A stretch of 64,000 nt of DNA from Caldilineaceae bacterium (GTDB taxonomy: Bacteria > Chloroflexota > Anaerolineae > Caldilineales > Caldilineaceae), in contig JAHBVH010000030.1 in the NCBI GenBank assembly GCA_019637645.1, positions 29,693 to 93,692 on the forward strand, in the 5' to 3' direction. Position 1 is the stretch's first letter; the number at the start of each line of letters is the position of its first letter. The position numbers and the translations under genes are program-made. The notes below the pieces were generated by a model. It saw nothing but the letters and a program-made list of their open reading frames with translations, did not search any database and was not told the origin of the DNA. Positions 35,060 through 43,481 of this stretch are shown here, in pieces.

Positions 35060-35544
35060 CACTGCACCTCGTTCTTTCCTTAATGCTTTCCGTATCGGTT
35101 GTTGCTAGAGATTTTTTTTTGGGTTACTGTACAATTAACACTAACTTTGTATTTGCCATTATGACTGAACAGCGGCGTTTTGTCCAGTGGCTTTGGTTGC
35201 AATTGGCCGCAGCGTAGGTCATGAAGATTGTGAAAATAAATGGGTAAGATGACCGCCGGGCGCTGAAGGGACGGTGCGTACAACCAATGCCAAATCACTT
35301 ACCTTATAGGGTAAGAAGCTGGCTGCTATTGTACCCAGGAAGCTGCCAAACTGTGGCGCAGCGCAATCTATGCTATACTGCCATGGGCTATACGGGGAAA
35401 GTGGCGAACGCAACTTTGCTAGCCTTCCTGCGTATTTACCGGTATAAAAAGTGGTGGCTGGCCAATCATTTTGGGTTGCCAGCTCCTTTCGTTCGTATCG
35501 CGGAACATGACAAGTCCCAAGAGAGAAAAAACAAGAGGTAAAGT
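35060..35544. other. 485-base divergent intergenic region
   Basis: Between the isochorismatase gene (minus) and the dynamin-like gene (plus). It holds a run of nine Ts near 35111 and an extended -10 at 35371-35379 in plus orientation. An 84-codon plus-strand frame ends just before the dynamin gene but overlaps this promoter and has no family resemblance; it is not called. Confidence 0.5.
35371..35379 (+). promoter_or_regulatory. extended -10 promoter TGC-TATACT for dynamin-like gene
   Basis: TATGCTATACT, identical to the box at 9246-9254 on the minus strand. The -35 region reads CTGTGG and is weak. Leader of about 160 nt predicted. Confidence 0.4.
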
Positions 35545-37296
35545 TTGCAGCGTTTATTAACCCAAGAAGAAGATCGACTCCTGCAGCGCGAGCGTGCTCT
35601 CCTGGATGAACTCCGCTTGCTCATTGCGCAGGTGAATGCCACCGAGCAAGATCTCACCTTGCTCAAAACGCTGACCAGCCAGATGGATGAACTCTTCTTG
35701 CTGGTCGTGGTGGGCGAATTTAATGCGGGCAAAACAGCTTTTCTCAATGCTCTGCTGGGCGAAAAGCTCCTGACAGAAGGTGTTACCCCAACGACTAGCC
35801 ATATTCATATCCTGCGTTATGGCGAGCAATTGCAGCAAGAGACGACCGCCGATGACAGCTTGTTGATTCAGCTACCCGTCGAATGGCTGCGCGATATTAA
35901 CTTGGTGGATACGCCAGGCACCAATGCCGTGGTCCAGCGCCACCAAGAGATCACCGAAGAATTTGTGCCGCGCAGCGATTTGGTGCTCTTTGTCACCAGC
36001 GCCGACCGTCCCTTTAGCGAAAGCGAACGCACCTTCTTAACACGCATTCGCCAGTGGAGTAAGAAGATCATTGTCATTGTGAACAAGATCGATCTGATCG
36101 AAGATCCCGCAGACCAACAGCGCATCCTGGATTTTGTGCGTGAAAATGGTCGGGCCTTGCTGGGCGCTGAACCGCAAATTTTTGCCGTTAGCACGCGCAA
36201 AGCGCTTCAGGCCAAACAGCGCGCCCAGGCGCAAGGCGAGCACCCCCAAGGCGACCTGTGGCAGGCCAGCCGATTCGCGCCGCTGGAACGTTTTATGCTC
36301 GAACAGCTGGATGATCGCGAACGGCTGCGGCTCAAATTAGAAAATCCGCTGGGCGTAGCCAATAAATTGATCGACTACTATACCCAGGTGATCAATGAGC
36401 GACAGACGATCCTTAAAGGCGACTTTGATACACTGGACACGATTGAAGATCAACTGGTGGCATACGCCGAAGATATGCGGCGCGACTTTGCCTACCAACG
36501 CAGCCGTGTAGACAATGTGCTCTATGAAATGGCCGAACGGGGGGATCAATTTTTTGACGACACCCTGCGCATCGGTCGCTTGATGGATCTGATGAACAGT
36601 GAAAAGGTCCGCGGCGAGTTTGAGCGCGAAGTCGTGGCCGATACCAGCCGTAAAATTGAGCGCCATGTCAGTGAATTGATCGATTGGGTGGTGGATAAAG
36701 ACTATCGTCAGTGGCGGGCCGTGGTGGAATATATCAGCCGCCGCGCCGCGCAACATGTCGATCACATGATCGGCAATGTTAACAGCGATTTTGAGATCAA
36801 TCGCCAGAACTTATTGGCAAGCGTAGGCCGCAACGCCCAGCAAGTGGTTGACAGCTATGACCATGAAAGTGACGCCCTCAAGCTGGCGCAGGAAGTTCAG
36901 ATGGCGCTCTTCCAAACCGCGGCGGTCGAAGTCGGCGCGATTGGGTTAGGCGCGGTCTTGGTGGCCGTGCTGAATGGTGTTTGGTTGGATATCACCGGCA
37001 TCCTAGGGGCTAGTGTGGTCGCCGCGCTGGGGCTCTACGTCTTGCCCTACCGCCGCGGGCGAGTGAAGGCCGAGTTGCGGGAGAAGGTGAACCAACTCCG
37101 TACGCAATTGGACACTGCCCTGACCCGCCAATTTGAACAAGAACTGTCGGAAAGTCAGCAACGCATGCGCGAGGCCATTGCCCCCTATACCCGCTTTGTC
37201 CGCGTGGAGCGGGAAAAGCTGGAAAAGTTGGATGCCGAGCTGCGTCTGCTCAAGAGCAATATTACCCAATTACGCAATGAGATCGGGGCGTTATGA
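35545..37296 (+). CDS. dynamin-like GTPase
   Basis: Predicted 583 residues, TTG start with AGAGGT 5 bases upstream. A short coiled coil precedes the GTPase domain: P-loop GEFNAGKT (57-64), TPTTSHIHIL switch, DTPG near 122 and NKID near 179. A helical stalk follows, then two hydrophobic segments (about 460-502) that could insert into the membrane like the paddle of bacterial dynamins. The C-terminal coiled coil is rich in Arg/Glu. Bacterial dynamin-like proteins remodel or repair membranes. Its stop overlaps the start of the acetyltransferase gene (ATGA), so they are translationally coupled. Confidence 0.9.
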   Translation: MQRLLTQEEDRLLQRERALLDELRLLIAQVNATEQDLTLLKTLTSQMDELFLLVVVGEFNAGKTAFLNALLGEKLLTEGVTPTTSHIHILRYGEQLQQETTADDSLLIQLPVEWLRDINLVDTPGTNAVVQRHQEITEEFVPRSDLVLFVTSADRPFSESERTFLTRIRQWSKKIIVIVNKIDLIEDPADQQRILDFVRENGRALLGAEPQIFAVSTRKALQAKQRAQAQGEHPQGDLWQASRFAPLERFMLEQLDDRERLRLKLENPLGVANKLIDYYTQVINERQTILKGDFDTLDTIEDQLVAYAEDMRRDFAYQRSRVDNVLYEMAERGDQFFDDTLRIGRLMDLMNSEKVRGEFEREVVADTSRKIERHVSELIDWVVDKDYRQWRAVVEYISRRAAQHVDHMIGNVNSDFEINRQNLLASVGRNAQQVVDSYDHESDALKLAQEVQMALFQTAAVEVGAIGLGAVLVAVLNGVWLDITGILGASVVAALGLYVLPYRRGRVKAELREKVNQLRTQLDTALTRQFEQELSESQQRMREAIAPYTRFVRVEREKLEKLDAELRLLKSNITQLRNEIGAL

Positions 37297-37862
37297 GTAG
37301 TGCCAGCCAAATCGCGTTGATTCCGCTAGCGGCAGAGTGGCATGTCGATGCGTTGCAACAGGTCTATTGGGCCACACCTGGCTATTGGGCGCTCTATAAT
37401 CTACCGGCAGCCCCCACTGGTCAAGCCGCGAACGATCTCCGTACCGCTGCCGAAACGCCAGGTCGCACTTTGCTGGGCATTGTACGCCAAGCGGATCCCC
37501 TTGCGCTAGAAAGCGCTGATCCGGCTACTGAACAGGCCGCGCCGACCTCCGGTGGTGAACTCGTTGGGCTGTTAGATTTTCGGCTGCACTGGCCCAATGA
37601 ACAGGTCGTGTCGATTGGCATGTTTATGGTTGCCGAGCCCTACCAACGGCAAGGGCTTGGGACGCAAGCATGGACGCTGCTCAAGCCTTGGCTTGCCCAG
37701 CAGGCCCAAATGCAGCGGGCGCGACTGGGCGTTGAACAATTTAACCCGATGGCTCTCCAATTTTTTGAAAGCCTTGGCTTTTCGGTTACCGGCGAGGCCA
37801 ATCGTCTTAAAGTCGGTGATAAATTTGTGCGGCTGTTATATATGGAAGCTGACCTCACCTAG
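37293..37862 (+). CDS. GNAT-family N-acetyltransferase
   Basis: Predicted 189 residues, overlapping the dynamin gene by four bases (ATGA). The acetyl-CoA-binding motif is VAEPYQRQGLGTQAWTLL (RxxGxG/A type), followed by ARLGVEQFNPMALQFFESLGF, the usual motif B region. The substrate is unknown. An intrinsic terminator lies 40 bases downstream, so the two genes form a closed operon. Confidence 0.88.
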   Translation: MSSASQIALIPLAAEWHVDALQQVYWATPGYWALYNLPAAPTGQAANDLRTAAETPGRTLLGIVRQADPLALESADPATEQAAPTSGGELVGLLDFRLHWPNEQVVSIGMFMVAEPYQRQGLGTQAWTLLKPWLAQQAQMQRARLGVEQFNPMALQFFESLGFSVTGEANRLKVGDKFVRLLYMEADLT

Positions 37863-38169
37863 CCAGCGTAGGACAAGCTGTATACCACCATACCATACCA
37901 TACAAGCGCCGGTCATTGACTGGCGCTTTTTGTTTCTCCTTTTCCATACTTTGTGCTATCAGAACTGCAAAATTGGGGTGATCCAAAAGGACAACTGCTA
38001 CGCCAATAGCAGTAGTAGCGCATAAGAGTGAGCAAAAAGTGAATAATCGTTGAAGGGGAAAACGACGGTACGGCTACCGCATAACCGTGTTGTCGAATGA
38101 CCTCATCAAGCTACCCAGTGCAGCTCGTGAGAAACCTGATCCCTGTTGAATATGAATTGAGGAAAGAGT
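37863..38169. other. 307-base intergenic region with a terminator
   Basis: Contains the terminator at 37903-37932. The stretch CCATACCATACCATAC at about 37887-37902 is a short tandem repeat. No promoter is obvious for the downstream transporter gene. Confidence 0.5.
37903..37932 (+). terminator. intrinsic terminator after dynamin-GNAT operon
   Basis: AAGCGCCGGTCA pairs with TGACTGGCGCTT (one mismatch), followed by TTTTG. Confidence 0.8.
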
Positions 38170-39753
38170 ATGTTGGCACGCAACCGCACCTTGAACCGAA
38201 CGTCGCAGGTCGTCAACAGGCCACTGCAGCGGCTCACGCTCCTTGTCTCTCTAAGTATGCTTTTGCTCCTGGCGCTGCCCACCGTAGCGCTTGCGCATCC
38301 CCTTGGTAACTTTACCGTGAATCGCTACAGCCGCTTAGCGGTGGTCGATGATCAGCTGCACCTGACCTATATTGTGGATATGGCCGAGATTCCCGCCCAT
38401 CAGGAACGTACTCAAATGGACCAGAATGGAGATGGGATGATTGACGCGGCTGAAACGCGTATCTATGCCGACCTGCTGCTCCAACAGTGGCAACCCCATC
38501 TCCAGCTACGTCTTAATGGCGTGTTGCAGACTTGGACGTTGGCGCAGTACGAACTGACTTTCCCAGAAGGTCAGGCTGGGCTGCCTACGCTCCGTTTGGT
38601 GAGCCAGTGGCGTCTACCGTTGGTGGGCGAACCGATGACCTGGCAAGCGGACTATCGCGATGAGAATTATGGGGATCGGTTGGGCTGGCAGGAGGTGATT
38701 GTCGCGGCCAGCGCAGGGGCAACCTTGCAAGTATCGTCAGCTCCCGCCGTCGATGCGAGCCAGGAACTTCAGTCCTATCCTGCCGACTTGCTTCAAGCAC
38801 CGTTGGCCGTCAACACCGCCACCTTTCGCTTTACGCCAGGCCCCGGCACCACCCAGCCGACCACCGGGGAGCGCACGAACGGCGGTACGCCAGCGGTTGC
38901 CGGTCGCCCATTCGATCCCTTTGCCCAGTTGATCCATACGACGACGCTAAGCCCAACTGCGATTTTGCTAGCACTGTTGGCCGCCTTTGGCTGGGGCGCG
39001 GCCCATGCTTTCTCGCCTGGCCATGGTAAGACAATCGTCGGGGCCTATCTAGTGGGGACGCGGGGCACGGTGCGTCATGCCCTCTTCCTAGGGCTCACGA
39101 CGACTATTACTCATACAGCTGGGGTCTTCGCCTTAGGATTCATCACTTTATTTGCTGCCCAGTTTATCTTGCCCGAAAAGCTCTACCCCTGGCTGAGCAT
39201 GGCGTCAGGTGTCCTGGTTGTGCTCATTGGCGCTTTCATGATCAAGGCGCGCCTACAAAGCTTTCTCCGTGGCCGTCATCATCACCACCATCACGATCAT
39301 GCCCACGATCACACGCATGACCATACCCACAGCCATGATCACAGCCATGATCACAGCCATGATCACAGCCATGATCACACTCATCATGGACACCACCATC
39401 TGCCGCCGGGCGCGCAGGGGGAGGCGGTGACGTGGCGGGGGTTACTCGCGCTGGGGATCTCGGGGGGGCTTCTCCCTTGTCCGTCGGCTTTGGTACTCAT
39501 GTTGGGAGCCATTAGCCTACAGCGGGTCAGCTTTGGATTGGCTTTGATCGTCATGTTTAGCCTCGGTCTTGCCAGCGTGCTAACGGGAATTGGGGTGGTG
39601 TTGGTCTATGCCAGTCGCTTCTTCCAACGGATTCCCGAGGGGGGGCCGCTCTTCCGTTTCGTGCCGGTCGCTAGCGCCTTGTTTATTACGATTGTCGGTG
39701 TTGGGATCACAGTCCAAGCGCTGCTGAGTACTGGCCTCTTGCAGCTCAGCTAA
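38170..39753 (+). CDS. NicO-family nickel/cobalt transporter with exported N-terminal domain
   Basis: Predicted 527 residues, ATG with GAGGAAAGAG upstream. A signal segment ends at ALAHPLGNFTVNRY (about residue 42), then an extracytoplasmic domain with an EF-hand-like loop (DQNGDGMIDAAE, 84-95). From about residue 270 come six membrane helices with NicO signatures: FGWGAAHAFSPGHGKTIVGAYLVG and GISGGLLPCPSALVLML. A His/Asp-rich cytoplasmic loop (about 370-411), encoded partly by repeated 12-mers (cacagccatgat), probably binds metal. The family exports or imports Ni2+/Co2+. The DUF4331 and TPR genes follow. Confidence 0.88.
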   Translation: MLARNRTLNRTSQVVNRPLQRLTLLVSLSMLLLLALPTVALAHPLGNFTVNRYSRLAVVDDQLHLTYIVDMAEIPAHQERTQMDQNGDGMIDAAETRIYADLLLQQWQPHLQLRLNGVLQTWTLAQYELTFPEGQAGLPTLRLVSQWRLPLVGEPMTWQADYRDENYGDRLGWQEVIVAASAGATLQVSSAPAVDASQELQSYPADLLQAPLAVNTATFRFTPGPGTTQPTTGERTNGGTPAVAGRPFDPFAQLIHTTTLSPTAILLALLAAFGWGAAHAFSPGHGKTIVGAYLVGTRGTVRHALFLGLTTTITHTAGVFALGFITLFAAQFILPEKLYPWLSMASGVLVVLIGAFMIKARLQSFLRGRHHHHHHDHAHDHTHDHTHSHDHSHDHSHDHSHDHTHHGHHHLPPGAQGEAVTWRGLLALGISGGLLPCPSALVLMLGAISLQRVSFGLALIVMFSLGLASVLTGIGVVLVYASRFFQRIPEGGPLFRFVPVASALFITIVGVGITVQALLSTGLLQLS

Positions 39754-40029
39754 ACACCCAGCGATGGCGTGCTCATCCGCCTAGCCGATGAGACCAACGT
39801 TTTATGTGCTATCTACCTTCGTCAAATGCCCCGATGTTGGCGATTCTCTTCAACGCGGCCTTGAACCGGCCATCTAACCTGAAACAGCTAGCTTTAGTAA
39901 GAAAGGAGTGATAAAGATAGCCCCTGGCTATCATCAAACGTCTACCTGTTTTCTCCGCTTGCGCCCTTTGCGCGCAAGCGGCACCAAGAAATTCTGTCAC
40001 CAAGATTCAACTTGAAAGGACGAAGTCGT

Positions 40030-41721
40030 ATGAATGCTCCGTTACGTACTCATCTCCGTCGGCTTGGCCTTGTGGGGTCTTTATTGTTGGCACCGATCCT
40101 GCTGCTCTCGGCAGTGTTGATTGCCACCCAATCCCAAGCCAATGCCTCTAGCCACCGTGAGGCTCCTTTGATTTCCAAAGATGCCTTTGCCGACAACACT
40201 GACACTTATGTCTTTATTTCCCCAGCGGATGAGGATAATGTGGTGCTGGTAGGCAGTTGGATTCCCTTTGAAGGCCCCGAAGGCGGCCCCAACTACTTTG
40301 AATGGGATGACAGCGCTCTCTATGATCTCTATGTCGATAATGATGGCGACGCCCAAGCCGATATTACCTATACCTTGTCCAGTAAGGTGGAGGTGAAGAA
40401 CCTCAATACCTTTCTCTACAATGTGAACTCGATTACTAGCTTGGGTGACCCTGATTGGAATCGCCAGCAATTCATTACCGTCACCGAAACCACCGCCGAT
40501 GGCGCGTCCACTGTTCTGATTGGCAACAAATCTACAGCCCCGGTCAATATTGGTGAAAAATCGACACCCAACTATCAAGCACTGGCAGATGAAGCCATTT
40601 ACGATGCGGCTGACGGCGTGCCGGGTAATCTCAAGGTCTTTGCGGGCCAGACTGATGATCCCTTCTGGGTCGATTTACAGGTCTTTGATCTCTTGACCTT
40701 GCGCGGTCAAAATGCCCCGGTTGGTTATACTATCGGGGCCAATATCCCAGTCGATTCACTCTCTGGCTTTAATGTCCATAGCCTAGTGGTTGAAGTGCCG
40801 ATTGCGCGCCTCAAGCAAGGGGATGAGCCGGTATTGGGCGTTTGGGCTGGCACACGGCGCTCGGCAACCCGAGTGATCCAACCGTTGAACACCATTAGCA
40901 ACTCATCATCCTTTGTGCAAGTCTCGCGGCTCGGCATGCCGTTGGTCAATGAGGTGGTGATTCCGCTCCAACTCAAGGATGCCTTTAACGCCATTCCACC
41001 CAGTGTAGATGCCATACTTTATACGACCGGTGGCCCTGGTGGCGCGGCCTTCCAAAAGCTCCTGCAAAAGAGTGTCGAAGATCCCGAGATCGGCAACCTG
41101 CTTTGCACCCTTTACAGTGTACCGCTACCTGGCGATGCCAATAACGACTGCAAGACAGATGTACAATATATCTCGGATGTCGGCGCTAGCGGGTTGCGCT
41201 CTGGCCGTGGCGATATCTTTGATATTTTCCTCACTGGAATGAAACTGGCCGCCCCCTTTACCATCCAGACCAAAAGTGGCCCGATGACCTTGCCAGCTGG
41301 TTTCAATGTCAACCAACCTGCCAATGTCGTCCCGGCGGAAATGATCCGCATCAATACCAATATCAAAGGTGATCTCTGTTCGCCCACACCGAGTCGATTG
41401 GGTGTGCTAGGGGGGGATGCCTGTGGCTTTCCCAATGGTCGCCGCCTGACCGACGATGTGGTGGAGATCGAACTGCTGGCTGTGGCGGGGGCCGCCTACC
41501 CAGTGTTGGATGGGCGCGATACCAACTTTACCTTCAACCCTGTGCTCATCGACGTTTTGAGCGATGGCATTGATCACAACGATGTCCCCTACTATAAGAA
41601 TAGCCAACTCAGCGCAGCACCGGCCAACTTTCCCTATCTCGGCTTGGCCCAATCGGGCCAGGACCATTTACATGCCAATCCGCTCTTCTACCTCCTGTTT
41701 CCACGGATAGAGATGGATTGA
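40030..41721 (+). CDS. DUF4331-domain exported protein
   Basis: Predicted 563 residues, ATG at 40030 with AAAGGA about 10 bases upstream. A signal peptide (residues about 10-36) precedes the family hallmark ASSHREAPLISKDAFADNTDTYVF. Further family segments are YDLYVDNDGDAQADITYTL, GVWAGTRR and NFPYLGLAQSGQDHLHANP. DUF4331 proteins are secreted, of unknown function, with repeated acidic turns that could bind calcium or another metal. It lies between a NicO-type metal transporter and a TPR protein, all on one strand. Confidence 0.92.
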   Translation: MNAPLRTHLRRLGLVGSLLLAPILLLSAVLIATQSQANASSHREAPLISKDAFADNTDTYVFISPADEDNVVLVGSWIPFEGPEGGPNYFEWDDSALYDLYVDNDGDAQADITYTLSSKVEVKNLNTFLYNVNSITSLGDPDWNRQQFITVTETTADGASTVLIGNKSTAPVNIGEKSTPNYQALADEAIYDAADGVPGNLKVFAGQTDDPFWVDLQVFDLLTLRGQNAPVGYTIGANIPVDSLSGFNVHSLVVEVPIARLKQGDEPVLGVWAGTRRSATRVIQPLNTISNSSSFVQVSRLGMPLVNEVVIPLQLKDAFNAIPPSVDAILYTTGGPGGAAFQKLLQKSVEDPEIGNLLCTLYSVPLPGDANNDCKTDVQYISDVGASGLRSGRGDIFDIFLTGMKLAAPFTIQTKSGPMTLPAGFNVNQPANVVPAEMIRINTNIKGDLCSPTPSRLGVLGGDACGFPNGRRLTDDVVEIELLAVAGAAYPVLDGRDTNFTFNPVLIDVLSDGIDHNDVPYYKNSQLSAAPANFPYLGLAQSGQDHLHANPLFYLLFPRIEMD

Positions 41722-41801
41722 ACGGCTTGTGAACGACTAAACCAGTACCCAAGCAAGGCTACGCTGTGCGAATAGAGACGGCTTGCAAAGGTACCCGATC
41801 C

Positions 41802-41831
41802 ACCTGACAGGTTTTCAAAAACCTGTCAGGT
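41802..41831. repeat. palindrome ACCTGACAGGTTTT / AAAACCTGTCAGGT
   Basis: Two 14-bp arms separated by two bases. A longer version (16-bp arms) lies at 55556-55587, a short one at 60074-60088 and a half copy at 5185-5197. It lies between the DUF4331 and TPR genes. Confidence 0.8.
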
Positions 41832-41873
41832 ATAGTGCTCCTATTCCCCAAAGTCGCTTAGAAAGGTGTCCCT

Positions 41874-43202
41874 ATGTCAACCTTCCCTGCTTTCCGAGCC
41901 CAGTCTGCTTCCCGGCGCGTTTTGCTCTTGCTTGGCGTCGCCTGCTTGAGCCTACTGGTGGCGCTGACCATCCATTTCTTTGCCCCGCCCGTGGTGCAAC
42001 CCTCCGCACCACCAGCGCCGGTTGAACGCTCGGCACAAGCGGCGCTGGACAAATTGCAAGCGCGCCTGCAAACCAATCCAGAAGATACCGACGCCTATGC
42101 TCAACTGGGGTTAGGGTTATTGCAACAGGCGCGGGAGCAGGGCGATGTCTCGCTTTATGCGCGTGCGGGCCAAGCCTTCACCGCCGCCTTGGCGCGCGAG
42201 CCCCAACAATTAGACGCGCTGATCGGCCAAGGGATTCTTGCCTTGGCCCTCCATGACTTTCAGGGCGCACTCACCTGGGCGGATCAAGCATGGGCGATCA
42301 ATCCCTTCCGCGCCCAGATCCTCGGGATCAAAGTGGATGCGCAGATCGAGCTCGGCCAATATGACAACGCCGTGCAAACGCTGCAACAGATGGTTGATCT
42401 CCGGCCTGATCTTGATTCATATAGCCGTGTTTCCTATCTTCGTGAACTCTATGGTGATGTAGATGGGGCAATTACAGCCATGCAAGCCGCGGTCCAAACG
42501 GCGCTGCCAGGCACAGAAAGCTGGGCCTGGACGCTGACCCATGTGGGGCATCTTTATTTCAATCGCGGCAATCTCGCCCAAGCCGCGGCGCTCTATGCCC
42601 AAGTCCTCAGCCTACGGGACGATTATCCCTATGCGCTGGCTGGGCAAGCACGGGTGGCCGCCGCGCAAGGGCAGCTAGCCGCGGCCATTGCCCAATATAC
42701 CGAACTGACCAAACGATTGCCCCTTCCCGAGTTTATTATTGCACTGGGTGAACTGTATGAGACAACCGGTCAACTGACGGCTGCTCAACAACAATATGCA
42801 TTAGTGGGGGTGATTCAGCAACTGAATGCCGCCGCAGGCATGAATGTTGATCTGGAGATGGCCCTCTTTGCGGCCACCCACGGAACTGATGCCGTGACGA
42901 CGGTTTCCCAAGCGCGTGCGGTCTATGCGGAACGACCCACCATCTATGGGGCCGATGCAGTGGCCTGGGCGCTCTATCAGCAGGAGAACTACGCCGAAGC
43001 GTGGCAATTTAGCCAGGAAGCCCTGCGCTTAGGCACGCAAGACGCACTGCTCTACTTTCACGCCGGGATGATCGCGGCCAAACGGAACGATGTGGAGAAT
43101 GCCCGCGCTCATCTCCAACAAGCACTTACCATCAACCCCTCTTTCTCGCCGCTCTATGCCCCAATCGCGCAGAAGACCTTAGCCGCGTTGCCCAACCAGT
43201 AG
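41874..43202 (+). CDS. membrane-anchored TPR protein
   Basis: Predicted 442 residues, ATG with AAAGGTG upstream. One membrane segment (about 16-38) is followed by a Pro-rich spacer and six or more tetratricopeptide repeats (for example DAYAQLGLGLLQQAREQGD, ALTWADQAWAINP, GHLYFNRGNLAQAAALYAQ, HLQQALTINPSFSPLY). TPR arrays scaffold protein complexes. Position after the DUF4331 gene suggests that it helps export, assemble or hold that protein at the membrane, an inference from gene order. Confidence 0.88.
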   Translation: MSTFPAFRAQSASRRVLLLLGVACLSLLVALTIHFFAPPVVQPSAPPAPVERSAQAALDKLQARLQTNPEDTDAYAQLGLGLLQQAREQGDVSLYARAGQAFTAALAREPQQLDALIGQGILALALHDFQGALTWADQAWAINPFRAQILGIKVDAQIELGQYDNAVQTLQQMVDLRPDLDSYSRVSYLRELYGDVDGAITAMQAAVQTALPGTESWAWTLTHVGHLYFNRGNLAQAAALYAQVLSLRDDYPYALAGQARVAAAQGQLAAAIAQYTELTKRLPLPEFIIALGELYETTGQLTAAQQQYALVGVIQQLNAAAGMNVDLEMALFAATHGTDAVTTVSQARAVYAERPTIYGADAVAWALYQQENYAEAWQFSQEALRLGTQDALLYFHAGMIAAKRNDVENARAHLQQALTINPSFSPLYAPIAQKTLAALPNQ

Positions 43203-43227
43203 GCCGGGCTACGCTGGCTCACGGCGC

Positions 43228-43272
43228 GGACGCGGCAGCACGCAAAAAAAGAAATCCGCGTACTGCCGCGTG
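43228..43272. terminator. hairpin after TPR gene
   Basis: CGCGGCAGCACGC pairs with GCGTACTGCCGCG (one mismatch) around an A-rich loop. No T run follows, so it is a stable hairpin and only possibly a terminator. Confidence 0.4.
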
Positions 43273-43411
43273 CCCGGTGGCCTTGCGGGCGGTTTACCGA
43301 ATGTAATGGTTAATCTTCATTCGCACAGCTTCCTCTCGCATGCGCTGCTTTACTTTTCAAACCGTTTCTAAGAATTGACCGCTGGCCGCTTCCTGTCACC
43401 CTTCCCAAAGT

Positions 43412-43440
43412 TTGACACCCTCCGCCGATTGCCCTACAAT
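43412..43440 (+). promoter_or_regulatory. promoter TTGACA-17-TACAAT for alaS
   Basis: Consensus TTGACA at 43412-43417, 17-base spacer, TACAAT at 43435-43440. Start near 43447, leaving a leader of about 35 nt with no T-box, unlike the second alanyl-tRNA synthetase. Confidence 0.7.
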
Positions 43441-43481
43441 CACAAAAATAAAAATGACATTTTGCAAGAGAAGCGGACCTT

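Noticed and set aside
35287..35541. 84-codon plus-strand frame before the dynamin-like gene
   Set aside because: It overlaps the predicted promoter, has no ribosome-binding site and no recognisable domain.
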